Shown piece after piece: positions 9,088 to 17,889 of a DNA stretch of 44,174 nt. This stretch comes from Streptomyces melanogenes (GTDB taxonomy: Bacteria; Actinomycetota; Actinomycetes; Streptomycetales; Streptomycetaceae), in assembly GCF_014649795.1 (NCBI RefSeq), contig NZ_BMTS01000042.1:1-44174 (forward strand), given 5' to 3'. Numbering within the stretch: position 1 is the stretch's first letter; every line of letters starts with the position of its first letter. Made by a program: the position numbers and the translations under genes. The notes beneath the pieces are model-generated. The model was not told where the DNA came from and did not search any database. It was given only the letters and a program-made list of their open reading frames with translations.

Positions 9088-9439
9088 GCACGTCTCCCTG
9101 CCAGCCCTGTGAAGCCGACGCCGCGAACGGGTCGGCGCCGCACTCCTGGACGCACCGGCCGCACGCCCCGCCACCAGACGGCGGGCCCGGACCGCGAGGC
9201 ACGCGGTGCGGCTTCGGCGCGTACCCCTGCAGAGGGGATCAACGAGGCCTTCGACGGGGCGTCACCGGAAACGACGTGCGTGTTCCCGGCAGGAAACCAG
9301 GCAGGAGAAAGGCGGGGGGCGGGGTGCCGCCGGGGCTTCACCGCCCCCCGCCCCTCTCCGACTCCTGACGCGGTCACCACGCACAGCGCCTACTGGGCGA
9401 AGACCAACCCACCGGTGTCCGAGGGCAGACGGGCCGCGA
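9088..9439. other. Intergenic, GC-rich, no gene seen
   Basis: Upstream of the FAD gene. It holds G- and C-rich runs around 9310-9360 that can pair partially. No supported ORF or operator was recognised. Confidence 0.4.
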
Positions 9440-9800
9440 CCACCCGTGAACGCCGGCACCAGGTGCACCAGCTCCTGGACTCGGGCGTCGGCCTGCTCGA
9501 CTGTGCCCGTCGGCCCACGCTGGTCGATCCCTACCGCGAGCACCTGCGCCGACGCCGGTGTCACCCTCATGGCGGGCGGTGAATCCGGCCGTCCCCGTCA
9601 CCCACCTCCTGCACGAGATCAGGAAGACGGGCTGCCCCGCAAGCGCGAACCTGCTGCTTCGCTACATCGACCAAGGCCGCGTCGAGGCCGACCACGCCGC
9701 CTTCTCCCCGCGCAAGGCCACCGGTCTCCTCCTCACCGATCCCGCCTACCAACGCGACCAGCAGCGCGTTCTGGTTGATCGCGAGGCTGCGGAAGGCCGC
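9440..9800 (+). mobile_element. ISL3-family transposase remnant (copy 1)
   Basis: Two frames hold transposase pieces: RRHQVHQLLDSGVGLLDCAR then DPYREHLRRRR in the first, and VPVTHLLHEIRK, SANLLLRYIDQGRVEADHAA and SPRKATGLLLTDP in the next. These are the central blocks of ISL3 transposases. The catalytic region and C-terminus are missing, and a frameshift lies near 9555-9580. It is a dead fragment. A second ISL3 remnant at 29034-29580 covers a partly overlapping part of the protein. Confidence 0.65.
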
Positions 9801-9967
9801 CACGCTGCCGGCCCGTGTCCGGAGCGGACCTTGGCGGTGTCCCCCGAATGCCTGAGCACCCTCCGCGTACGCGGCCGAGACAGCGGTCAAGGATCAAGCT
9901 CGGGGACAGGCCGCTCCCCCGCAGCGTCCTCGGCCCAGTCGTCCGGCCAGCATCCTGCTGCTTCGAG

Positions 9968-10312
9968 TCAGAGCAGCCGTGATCCCGGCTTGACCTCCCG
10001 GTCCGGGCCGATCAGGATCACGTTGCCGCCGTCCTCGTCCGGCACTCCGAGGACGAGGACCTCGGACATGAAGTCCGCGACCTGCCGGGGCGGGAGGTTC
10101 ACCACGGCCATCACGAGACGGCCCTCGAGGTCGTCGAGCGCGTACACATCGGTGATCTGGGCGCTGGACTTCCGTACACCCAGATCACCGAAGTCGATCC
10201 ACAGTTTGTACGCGGGGCGACGGGCGCGCGGGAACCGCTCGGCGCGGACGATCCGGCCCGCACGGATGTCGATGTCCAGGAAGTCGGTGATCGTGATCCC
10301 GTCCGCCGCCAT
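9968..10312 (-). CDS. csaA: CsaA-like tRNA-binding domain protein
   Basis: A 114-residue OB-fold protein that matches CsaA (about 110 residues in B. subtilis). It starts ITITDFLDIDIRAGRIVRAE and carries the family core YKLWIDFGDLGVRKSSAQIT, VNLPPRQVADFMSEVLVLG and the end IGPDREVKPGSRL. CsaA proteins are dimers that bind tRNA, with reported chaperone activity. The ATG overlaps the stop of the upstream dioxygenase gene by one base (TGATG), so the two are translationally coupled. The link to an amino-acid hydroxylase-type enzyme is unusual. Confidence 0.85.
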   Translation of the reverse strand: MAADGITITDFLDIDIRAGRIVRAERFPRARRPAYKLWIDFGDLGVRKSSAQITDVYALDDLEGRLVMAVVNLPPRQVADFMSEVLVLGVPDEDGGNVILIGPDREVKPGSRLL

Positions 10313-11202
10313 CAGACCTGTACCGAGGGAAGCAGTCCGGCCGACATCGGCAGGGAGGAATGGCTGGTGAGGGAGTCGTAAGGGTGGGAGATGTGGCCCT
10401 CCATGGCAGGCTTCCGCGTGAAGAAGATCAGCATATCCCGGGTAGACGCCCGCAGTTGGTCAGCGGCAACCACCGGGGAGAGGCTGTGCTTTCGCTCGTG
10501 GTCGACGACCAGCATGGTGTCGAGGAAGTGGCGGTGCTGGTAGTGGCCCATGACGAGCTCCGGGTCGACCTCGTCCCAGCGGACTGCGTTGTTCTGCCGC
10601 ATGTCGTGGAGGAAGGTGATCGCGCTGTCGGCGGTCATGTTCTCGCTGCCGAGCAGGGTGGTCATTGTGTGGTCCACGCCGTCGCTGTGCACCCCCTCGA
10701 GGGCGGGTTCACCGACGAGTTCGGGCGTGGTGACGGTCCGCAGATTGAACAGGGTGCACACCCATCCGGGGTAGTCGTAGTCCAGCTTCGGGCGGTGCGC
10801 GATCTCCACGTCCTGGACCATGAACGCCTTGAACATCAGCAGTGCCTGGAAGGCTCGGTTCAGCTGGAGGTTGTCACCGATCTCCGCGAACTCGCGCGTC
10901 TGACCGGAGTCATGACGTACGAAGTCCTCGCCGGCCGACAGCACGAACGGCTGGAACTCGCCCCGGTCGACCGTCCCGTTCTCCACGTCGAAGTGGAAGC
11001 GGCCGTTCTTCGACTTGCGGAAGGGGAGGGTGGGATCGTCGCTCACCCGCTGAAGCTGGGCCAGGTCGGCGTCTGTGGCGCCGAGCCTCTTTAGTAAGCC
11101 GGCCATGCGCTCGCCAGGGACAAAGACCGAACGCTGCTCGACGTACTGCTTCTTGATCTGGGCCAGGTCGGATATGCCTTGGTCGAGATCGTTGGTGCTC
11201 AC
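10312..11202 (-). CDS. 2OG-Fe(II) dioxygenase family protein (BsmA/isoleucine hydroxylase-like)
   Basis: A 296-residue protein of the 2OG-Fe dioxygenase family that includes BsmA and L-isoleucine 4-hydroxylase. The iron ligands are visible as His172 and Asp174 (GVHSDGVDH) and a probable His239 (HERKHSLSPV). The family block LVMGHYQHRHFLDTMLVVD precedes the last ligand. Family members hydroxylate free amino acids using 2-oxoglutarate and O2; the substrate here is unknown. The GTG at 11202 was chosen because ACGGAG lies 10 nt upstream and homology begins soon after; the longer open frame runs through the intergenic hairpin. Its stop overlaps the csaA start. Confidence 0.82.
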   Translation of the reverse strand: MSTNDLDQGISDLAQIKKQYVEQRSVFVPGERMAGLLKRLGATDADLAQLQRVSDDPTLPFRKSKNGRFHFDVENGTVDRGEFQPFVLSAGEDFVRHDSGQTREFAEIGDNLQLNRAFQALLMFKAFMVQDVEIAHRPKLDYDYPGWVCTLFNLRTVTTPELVGEPALEGVHSDGVDHTMTTLLGSENMTADSAITFLHDMRQNNAVRWDEVDPELVMGHYQHRHFLDTMLVVDHERKHSLSPVVAADQLRASTRDMLIFFTRKPAMEGHISHPYDSLTSHSSLPMSAGLLPSVQV

Positions 11203-11370
11203 GGTATGGATACTCCGTTTCGGTTCAGGATGTGACTCTCCGCGGGATCCTTCGGGTCGTTCCGCGGTGGAGGGGAAGGGCAACAGCACGGTGCCGAGGA
11301 CGACGGCCGTGTTCAGCCGCCGGCCCGAGCTGGGCGACGCCGATGGCCGCGGCGGCCGGCGGCTCGACGA

Positions 11371-11397
11371 GGGCGACGACCGATGCGGTCGTCGCCC
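11371..11397 (-). terminator. Hairpin between secreted peptide and dioxygenase genes
   Basis: A perfect 11-bp stem (11371-11381 with 11387-11397, arms GGGCGACGACC) with a 5-nt loop. It lies about 45 nt after the peptide stop on the minus strand and 170 nt before the dioxygenase start. It may terminate the peptide mRNA or attenuate read-through. Confidence 0.6.
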
Positions 11398-11439
11398 GGT
11401 CCAGGGCACTGCCGTGCGCCAGGCCTGCCCGGGGCAGGA

Positions 11440-11616
11440 TCAGTCCTCACGCGCGCAGGTGAGCGGGTCCATGCCCTGCTGGAAGGCGTTGCACACGCCG
11501 CTGTTGATGGCGGTGGTGTTGGTGTCCGCACTGGCGGCCGCGGACGGGATGATGACGGCAGCGGCGGCGGCAGCGAGCGCGGCGGTACCAAGGGCCAGGC
11601 GGGTGGTGATCTTCAT
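11440..11616 (-). CDS. Small secreted two-cysteine peptide (58 aa precursor)
   Basis: ATG at 11616, TGA at 11442-11440. The precursor has a textbook signal peptide: MKITTR, then an Ala-rich hydrophobic core ending VIIPSAAASA, cleavage expected after ASA at residue 30. The mature peptide is about 28 residues (DTNTTAINSGVCNAFQQ ... LTCARED), with two cysteines 12 apart that could form one disulfide. I do not recognise the family. Upstream GAGAG is a weak ribosome binding site. The gene reads toward the dioxygenase and csaA but is separated from them by a hairpin. A degenerate pair of SARP-like repeats lies about 90-100 nt upstream. Confidence 0.6.
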   Translation of the reverse strand: MKITTRLALGTAALAAAAAAVIIPSAAASADTNTTAINSGVCNAFQQGMDPLTCARED

Positions 11617-11702
11617 AGTGCGGGCTCTCTCGTTCCATTGATGACGTCCGCCCTGGGGCGGAATCGATCGTCTCCGACGAGAAAAAACCTATGGACCGCT
11701 GA

Positions 11703-11718
11703 TCAATTGACGGTCAAC
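11703..11718 (-). promoter_or_regulatory. Possible degenerate SARP-type repeat pair
   Basis: On the minus strand GTTGA (11718-11714) and ATTGA (11707-11703) are 11 bp apart, followed by a weaker GTCCA one turn further. The spacing equals that of the operators at 2501 and 21587. The motif is imperfect and may be chance. Confidence 0.3.
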
Positions 11719-12295
11719 GAGATGTCTACGTGCGCGCCAGGGCTGGTTCAAATCCCGGAGTTCCACGAACCCGCAGGTCACAGCTTGGTGATGGTCGATC
11801 ACCCTACTCTCCCGTGACAAAGAAACCCCGACACCAAGGTGACAGCCACCCGAGCCACCCGAGAAGAATGGCACCGCAACGCTCGCTACTCCTACGAGTC
11901 GTGCGCAAACGCCGGCTTGGCGTCCCGTAGTGGCGAGCCGCAGCCTCAATAGCGGCCACCCCTGGTCGGGAGTCACCCCGCACCTGCTCGATGGATCTTC
12001 CCAGCCATGCGGCACCTGACCTGCTGACGGGCGTCACGTGGGCGGCCACCCTGGACAGCTGGCTGCAGAGTCGGGGCGGACTGTCCGGGGCGGCCGAAGG
12101 CCAGCACGGAACGCCGCCGTCGGCGCCGGGCCGTACGGGCACCGGCGCCGACGGGGCCCGTACGTGGCCTTCCTGCCGTCCAACGGTGCGCGCTGATTCA
12201 CCGAGGACACCGTCCCCCCCCCTCTCCGGTGGCATGCGCTGACGCCACGCGGTCTCCGCCGCTGACCCGAAACCGGCCGGAGCCGTTTCCGCAGG
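11719..12295. other. Intergenic, no supported gene
   Basis: About 580 nt. Open frames exist on both strands, but none has a start with a ribosome binding site or a recognisable family. It is probably degraded sequence. Confidence 0.4.
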
Positions 12296-12659
12296 TCAGC
12301 GAGGGGCGAGGAGGCAGAACTCGTTGCCCTCCGGGTCGGCCATGACCGTCCAGGGGACGTCGCCCGACCCACATCGGCGAGCGTCGCGCCGAGATCCTTC
12401 AGACGCGCGACCAGCTCTGCCTGGTGGGCGGTCGAGGTGGTGGCCAGATCGAGGTGCACCCGGTTCTTCATCGTCTTGGGTTCCGGGCGGGCTATGAGAT
12501 CGATGCAGACGGCCGCGGGGGCGGGGTAGGCGAAGCCGACGGGTTCGAGGTCGGTGACGCCGGGCGTTTCGCCGCCGACCCCCAGCCGAGGGCGTCCGCC
12601 CAGAACCAGCCGAGCGCCGAGTCGTCCTGGGCTTTCATGTTGATCTGCACGAGTCGTGT
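12296..12659 (-). pseudogene. VOC-family protein (glyoxalase/bleomycin-resistance fold), frameshifted
   Basis: Translation in three frames rebuilds a continuous VOC protein. NMKAQDDSALGWFWADALGW is in one frame; GGETPGVTDLEPVGFAYPAP up to TMKNRVHLDLATTS and KDLGATLADVG in the second; DVPWTVMADPEGNEFCLLAP and the stop in the third. The frame changes lie near 12583 and 12365. VHLDL and DPEGNEFCLL are the typical metal-ligand strands of the fold. Two one-base indels make it non-functional unless they are sequencing errors. No promoter is seen. Confidence 0.7.
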
Positions 12660-12664
12660 TGCAG

Positions 12665-12885
12665 GAGCTTCACGGGGACCCACTTCAGCTCCCGTCCACA
12701 ATGCGCGGCTGCTCGGCGCAGGATCTCGCGCTCCAGCTGTCACTCGGCCTTCCGCCCTGCGCAGCCGCTTGTTCTCCTCCCGCAGCCGGACCAGCTCCTC
12801 GTCCTGGCCCTCGGCGGCCAGATCGCTTTGGGTGCCTAGCCCGGCCGTCCGCCTCCGCACCCAACTGCCGGGCATCTCACGAGAC
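12665..12885 (-). mobile_element. IS3-family OrfA remnant
   Basis: The minus strand reads DEELVRLREENKRLRRAE, then after a frame change LEREILRRAAAHCGREL, then WVPVKLLQ. This is the coiled-coil end of an IS3-family OrfA (leucine-zipper region that precedes OrfB). The HTH part is degraded to a few residues and OrfB is absent. The fragment abuts the broken VOC gene and the SARP gene end. Confidence 0.55.
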
Positions 12886-12900
12886 GGCACGCGGGTGGGG

Positions 12901-15816
12901 CTACGGCCGGGACACGTCGGGGTTGGGGGGTGGGGTGGGGGTCCAGGAAGGCCAGGGCGCCGGGGGTGGGGTGGGAAGGGGGGTGCCGGTGAGGCGGTGG
13001 AGGGTGGTGGCTTCGGGGGCGCCGATGGCGGAGAGGATGCGCTGGGCCTGGAGCCACGATGCGCGGGCGCGGGACGGGTCGTGGAGGTGGAGGGCGTGGC
13101 CGAGTTCGGTGAGGGCGAGGGCGGTGCGGTACTGATCGCCGTCGTGGGTGAGGGCGGTGACGGCGCGGTGTGCGGTGTCGGCGGCGTCGGGATGGTGTGC
13201 GGCGCGCTGGGTCTGGGCGAGGGCGAGCAGGGTGCGGCCGGTGCGCTGGTGGTTGGTGGCCCGGTGGTGGCTGAGGGCGGTGGTGTAGTGGCGGATGGCC
13301 TGGCGGTGGTGGCCCTGTTCGTGGGCGAGGGTGCCGAGGGTGTCGGCGACCATGGCGTTCAGGGCGGGGGCGGCGAGGGCGGTGCTGATGGTCCGGGCGG
13401 TGTCGGCGGTGTGCTGGGCTTCGGTGTGGCGGCCGGAGCGGGCGAGTGCGGTGGCCAGGCGCAGGAGTTCGGGGACGGCCGCGGAGCGGTCGCCGAGGCC
13501 TTGATGGAGGGCGGCCGCGGTGCGGAAGTGGTCGGCGGCGTCCGGGTAGCGCTGGACGTGGAGGAAGCACATGCCCAGGGTGGTGTGGGTGTGGGCCTGG
13601 AGGGCGGGGGGCAGGGCGTGGGCGGCGCACAGGCGCAGGGTGTGGAGGAGTTCGGCGAGGGCGGGGGTGGGTGAGCCGATCTCGACGAGCAGGCGGCCCA
13701 GGGCGAGCCGGACCTCTGCTTCGGCCGTGCTGTCGTGGCCGATGACACGTGGCAGGAGCTGGTTGGCGGCGCGGCCGAGGGCGAGGGCGGCGTTGCTGGA
13801 GGGGTGGCTGAGCGCGGTGGTGAGCAGGAGGCGGGCGGCGGGTGCGTGGGCCGGGCCCGGTTCGGTGCACTGGGTGTGCTGGCGGATCAGGGCGGCGACG
13901 GCGCCGGGGTCGACCCATGTCGCGTCGGCGGCCTTGCCGTAGGCGGTCAGCAGGCGGGTGAGGATCTGTCCGGGAGCGGGGTCGTCGGGGTGGGTGAGGG
14001 TGCGGGCGAAGGCGCGGACCAGGTCGTGGTAGCGGTAGCGCTCGGGGGCGGGGGTCTCCAGGAGGGAGGCGTCCACGAGGGCTTCGGCGAGGTGCTCGGC
14101 TTGCTCCGGTGAGACGTCGAGGACGGCTGCGAGGACGGGGAGGGGCAGGTCGGTGAGGTCGGGGACGGCCAGCAGGCGGAAGGCGCGGGCCAGGTCGGGG
14201 GTGAGCTGGTCGTAGCTGAGCCGGAAGGTCGCCTCGATGGTGAGGGTGCCGTGGCGCAGGGCGGCCAGACGGCGGTTTTCGTCGGTGAGGCGGTCGCACA
14301 GGCTCGCGATGCTCCAGACGGGCCGGGAGACAAGCCGGGAGCCCAGGATGCGTACGGCCAGGGGCAGATGGCCGCAGGCCTCCAAAAGCAGCCGCGCGGC
14401 GTCCGGTTCGGCCCCGGTGCGCTCGGCGCCGACGATCCGCGCGAACAGGACGAGAGCCTCGTCGGGGGTGAGGGCCTCCAGATGGAACGTGTGCATCGCG
14501 GGCAGCGAGAACAGGCGTGAGCGGCTGGTGACCAGGGCCGCGCTGCCGGGGCTGCCGGGCAGCAGCGGCAGGAGCTGCTCGGTGTCCTTGGCGTTGTCGA
14601 GCAGGAGCAGGACGCGCCGGTCCGCCAGAACGCTGCGCAGCAGGGCGGTGCGGCTGGCCGTGGAGGAGGGGATGGCCTGGGAGGGCAGGCCCAGTGCGTG
14701 GAGGAAGCCCTCCAGGATCTCCTCGGGCGGGGTGGGTTGGGGGGTGTGGCCCGTCAGGTCGGCGTAGAGCTGTCCGTCGGGGAAGTCGGCGCAGGTGGCG
14801 TGGGCGGCCTGGATGGCGAGTTCGCTCTTGCCCGTGCCACCGAGTCCGGACAGGGCGATGACGGGCATGACACCGGGGTCGCGCAGCGCCGTGGTGATCT
14901 GGTGGAGCTGGTCGTGGCGCCCGGTGAAGTCGGTGGCTCCGAACGGGATCTGGCGGGGCGTCAGGTGTCGCGGCAGCTGCCCCGGCGGCACGGAGCGGGC
15001 GGTGTCGCCGGAGGCGGAGTCGGAAGCTGAGTCGGCGGGCGGGGTGAGGGCGGGGTCGGCCTGCAGGATCTGCTGGTGCAGCAGCCGCAGACCGGGCCCC
15101 GGCTCCACGCCGATCTCGTCCGCCAGCCGGCGCCGGGCGGCAGTGTAGGCGTCCAGGGCGTCCGACTGGCGGCCCGCCCGGTACAGGGCGAGCATGAGCA
15201 GCTCGGTGAACTGCTCGCGCAGGGGGTGCTCGGCCGCCAGGGTGACCAGTTCCGCCAGTACGGCGTGGTGTCGGCCCAGCGCGAGGTCAAGGGTGGCGCG
15301 TCGGGCGATCAGGTCGAGCCGGCGCTCGGTGAAGTGGAGGCGCTGGCGCTCGGCGTACGGACCGGGCAGTCCGCCCAAGGCGTCTCCCTGCCACAGGCCC
15401 ACGGCCTGGGCGAGCGCAGCGCGTGCCTCCCGCAGCCGGCCCTCAGCCTGGTGGCGGACGGCGGCGGCGGCGAACTCGTCGCACTGCGTGGTGTCCAGCG
15501 GCGCCGCCCCCCGCACCAGCCGGTAGCCGCCGGTCAGCGTCTCCAGCCGGTCCGCTCCCACCACACGGCGCAGCCGGTGGGCATAGGTGCGTACGATGCC
15601 CACCGCGCGGCCGGGCGGCTGCTCCCCCCACAGTGCCTCGGACAGCCGCTCCAGCGTGACCGGCCGACTGTCGTTCAGCAGCAGTACCGCGAGCAGGGCG
15701 CGCTGCTGCGGCGGACCGAGCGGCAACTCGCTCCCGTCCTGCCAGGCGCGCACCGGACCGAGCAGACAGAACCGCAGATCGGGCACTGGGTGCGTTGTTG
15801 GGGGCCCGGACGCCAT
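12901..15816 (-). CDS. AfsR-like SARP regulator (BTAD, NB-ARC, TPR)
   Basis: A 971-residue cytoplasmic activator. Residues about 8-95 are an OmpR-type winged helix (LRFCLLGPVRAWQDG, RTYAHRLRRVVGADR), followed by the bacterial transcriptional activation domain (about 100-250). An NB-ARC ATPase follows with Walker A GLGGTGKSELA near residue 322 and Walker B RRVLLLLDNAKD. The C-terminal third holds TPR-like repeats rich in LA-L-A-AH-. This is the full AfsR architecture. The ATG at 15816 has AGGA five nt upstream; an in-frame GTG lies four codons earlier. It is divergent from a membrane Ser/Thr kinase, the class of protein that phosphorylates AfsR in S. coelicolor. Confidence 0.9.
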   Translation of the reverse strand: MASGPPTTHPVPDLRFCLLGPVRAWQDGSELPLGPPQQRALLAVLLLNDSRPVTLERLSEALWGEQPPGRAVGIVRTYAHRLRRVVGADRLETLTGGYRLVRGAAPLDTTQCDEFAAAAVRHQAEGRLREARAALAQAVGLWQGDALGGLPGPYAERQRLHFTERRLDLIARRATLDLALGRHHAVLAELVTLAAEHPLREQFTELLMLALYRAGRQSDALDAYTAARRRLADEIGVEPGPGLRLLHQQILQADPALTPPADSASDSASGDTARSVPPGQLPRHLTPRQIPFGATDFTGRHDQLHQITTALRDPGVMPVIALSGLGGTGKSELAIQAAHATCADFPDGQLYADLTGHTPQPTPPEEILEGFLHALGLPSQAIPSSTASRTALLRSVLADRRVLLLLDNAKDTEQLLPLLPGSPGSAALVTSRSRLFSLPAMHTFHLEALTPDEALVLFARIVGAERTGAEPDAARLLLEACGHLPLAVRILGSRLVSRPVWSIASLCDRLTDENRRLAALRHGTLTIEATFRLSYDQLTPDLARAFRLLAVPDLTDLPLPVLAAVLDVSPEQAEHLAEALVDASLLETPAPERYRYHDLVRAFARTLTHPDDPAPGQILTRLLTAYGKAADATWVDPGAVAALIRQHTQCTEPGPAHAPAARLLLTTALSHPSSNAALALGRAANQLLPRVIGHDSTAEAEVRLALGRLLVEIGSPTPALAELLHTLRLCAAHALPPALQAHTHTTLGMCFLHVQRYPDAADHFRTAAALHQGLGDRSAAVPELLRLATALARSGRHTEAQHTADTARTISTALAAPALNAMVADTLGTLAHEQGHHRQAIRHYTTALSHHRATNHQRTGRTLLALAQTQRAAHHPDAADTAHRAVTALTHDGDQYRTALALTELGHALHLHDPSRARASWLQAQRILSAIGAPEATTLHRLTGTPLPTPPPAPWPSWTPTPPPNPDVSRP

Positions 15817-15969
15817 CCCCGTCCTCACAATCCGTAATATCGTCGGCCATCAGAATAGATCGTGCGACCGAAAAACCGGCCCGGGGGGATCGGTAACCGA
15901 CCAACGGCCGCACCACCGCCCCGCGGCATCACGCGCGGGCGGGAAGACCATGAAGACCATGGGGGACAT

Positions 15970-17799
15970 GTGAGACAGGGAAGCACGCTTGGTGACCGCT
16001 ACCGGCTGGACGAGCGGCTCGCCGGCGGATCGATGGGGGATGTGTGGCGGGCCTGGGACACCGTACTGGAGCGCCACGTCGCGGTGAAGGTCCTGCGTCC
16101 GTTCCTGGAGGACGACGCCGCTTTCACCGACCGCTTCCGCGACGAGGCACGGGCCATGGCGCGCCTGAACCACTCCGGCATCGTCGCCGTCTACGACTTC
16201 GGACACACCCGGACCGACGACACCGCCCACGCCTACCTGGTCATGGAACTGGTCGAGGGCCACGCTCTCGACCAGCACCTGGCCCGCACCGGACCGCTCG
16301 ACGTGGCCGAGGCCCTCACCCTCACCGGCCAGATCCTCGACGCGCTGCAGGCCGCCCACGAGGCGGGCATCGTGCACCGCGACATCAAACCCGCCAACCT
16401 GCTGCTGCGCTCGGGCCGGATCCTGGTCGCCGACTTCGGCATCGCCAAACCCGACTTCTCCCCCCGCCTGACCGCCTCCGGCCTGCAACTGGGCACCGCT
16501 CCCTACCAGGCCCCCGAGCAGGCCGCGCGAGGCAAGGCCACCCCGGCCGCGGACGTCTACGCCGTGGGCATCGTGCTGTACGAAATGCTCAACGGATCCG
16601 TACCCTTCAGCGGCGACACCGCCTTCGAGATCACCCTCAAGCACCTCACCGAGGCCCCTCCTCCACTGCCCGAGGAGATACCCGAGCCGGTCCAGGCCGT
16701 CATCCGGCGCGCCCTGGCCAAGGCACCCGAGGAACGCTGGCCCGACGCCGCCGCCATGGCCCAGGCGCTCCAGGACCTCACCTCGGCCGCCCCGGCCACG
16801 CTCACGCCGGAACACGCCGGACAGCAGGAGGCGGACACACCCCCGGCCGCATCGGCGCACACCCCGACCCGCTCCGCCCCGCCGAAGGCGGCACGGCGGA
16901 GCGGGGTCAGGACATGGGCGCGCCGCGTGCGCGTCCACCGGCGCCGGGCCGCGGCCGTCACCGCGGCGGTGATACTCACCGCGCTGCTGCCGCGCGCGTT
17001 CCACGTGGAGTCCTCCAACGACGCGTTGCGGGCGGCGCCCCCTGGTATCAGCATCCCCTTGCCCAGCCCGCGGATGCCTTCGGCAACCCCCGGGGGCACA
17101 CCGACCGCACCGACCTCCTCACCGTCCGCCGTCCCCACGCCCGGCACCACCACCCGCCCCCGGCCCGATTCCGCCCTCCCCCCGAAGACGGACCGGCGGG
17201 ACCTCGCCACGCCCCCGTGGAGCCCCGCGGCGCCCCACTCCCCGTCCGCGGACGGGCTGCCCTGGCAGCCCCCGCCGCGCACCGTCCCCGTCCCCCCGGC
17301 CCCCAAGCCCACCGGCCCTACCGCGTCGCCCGCCCCGACGCCCGCTCCGGCGACCGGTCTTCCCAAGCGCGCCGTCCTGCGCAACGGCGATCTGACCCTG
17401 TCCAACACCCAAGGCGCCGACCGGAACGGCAACCTCGTCAGCACCTGGCAGGTGCCGACGAGTCCGGCGGAGGTCTGGGAACTGAACGGGATCAAGGACG
17501 GGCGGTTCTACCTCACCAACCAGTCCACCACCCGCAAGATGCTGGACATGGACATGCAAACCCGCGCCGTGCAGGTCTGGGCGCCCGGCACGACGCCGGA
17601 CGGCCAGGGCATCGACGACGGCGCGTTCGCCAACCAACTGTGGGTCTTCGCTGCCGCGCCGGGGGCCCCGAGCTCCTACCGTCTGATCAACACCGCGACC
17701 AACGGCTGCCTCAGCGCCCGGGGTTCCGCCGAACCGGCGACCGTCAGCGACTGCACGTCCAGCCCCGCCCAGATCTGGAGCGTCACCCCCGCCACCTAG
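15970..17799 (+). CDS. Membrane Ser/Thr protein kinase with extracellular RICIN-like domain
   Basis: A 609-residue receptor-like kinase. The GTG at 15970 has GGGGGA just upstream. Residues about 8-270 are a Hanks-type kinase: glycine loop LAGGSMGDVW, Lys40 (VAVK), catalytic loop HRDIKPANLL (His136, Asp138), DFG with Asp155, and PYQAPEQA. A Pro/Arg-rich linker leads to one membrane helix (about 328-345, AVTAAVILTALL). A Pro/Thr-rich stalk follows, then residues about 468-609 form a ricin-type beta-trefoil (AEVWELN, NQLWVFA, NGCLSARG ... SDCTS, AQIWSV). It probably senses a ligand outside and phosphorylates proteins inside, possibly the divergent SARP; this is inference. Confidence 0.87.
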   Translation: MRQGSTLGDRYRLDERLAGGSMGDVWRAWDTVLERHVAVKVLRPFLEDDAAFTDRFRDEARAMARLNHSGIVAVYDFGHTRTDDTAHAYLVMELVEGHALDQHLARTGPLDVAEALTLTGQILDALQAAHEAGIVHRDIKPANLLLRSGRILVADFGIAKPDFSPRLTASGLQLGTAPYQAPEQAARGKATPAADVYAVGIVLYEMLNGSVPFSGDTAFEITLKHLTEAPPPLPEEIPEPVQAVIRRALAKAPEERWPDAAAMAQALQDLTSAAPATLTPEHAGQQEADTPPAASAHTPTRSAPPKAARRSGVRTWARRVRVHRRRAAAVTAAVILTALLPRAFHVESSNDALRAAPPGISIPLPSPRMPSATPGGTPTAPTSSPSAVPTPGTTTRPRPDSALPPKTDRRDLATPPWSPAAPHSPSADGLPWQPPPRTVPVPPAPKPTGPTASPAPTPAPATGLPKRAVLRNGDLTLSNTQGADRNGNLVSTWQVPTSPAEVWELNGIKDGRFYLTNQSTTRKMLDMDMQTRAVQVWAPGTTPDGQGIDDGAFANQLWVFAAAPGAPSSYRLINTATNGCLSARGSAEPATVSDCTSSPAQIWSVTPAT

Positions 17800-17827
17800 C
17801 GGCGGCGCGGGCCGCGAGAGGCCGCAG

Positions 17828-17867
17828 CACGACCGGCCGCCGCTCTGCCGAGCGGCGGCCGGTCGTG
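17828..17867. terminator. Bidirectional terminator between kinase and M6 protease genes
   Basis: A perfect 17-bp inverted repeat (17828-17844 with 17851-17867) with a 6-nt loop lies between the two convergent stop codons. Confidence 0.85.
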
Positions 17868-17889
17868 GGCAATGGCGTGTGCGGTGGGG

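Noticed and set aside
7537..9582. 681-codon plus-strand frame
   Set aside because: Antisense shadow of the FAD oxidoreductase that then runs into the ISL3 remnant.
12836..14299. 487-codon Pro/Arg/His-rich minus-strand frame
   Set aside because: Out-of-frame reading of the SARP TPR region; extreme composition.
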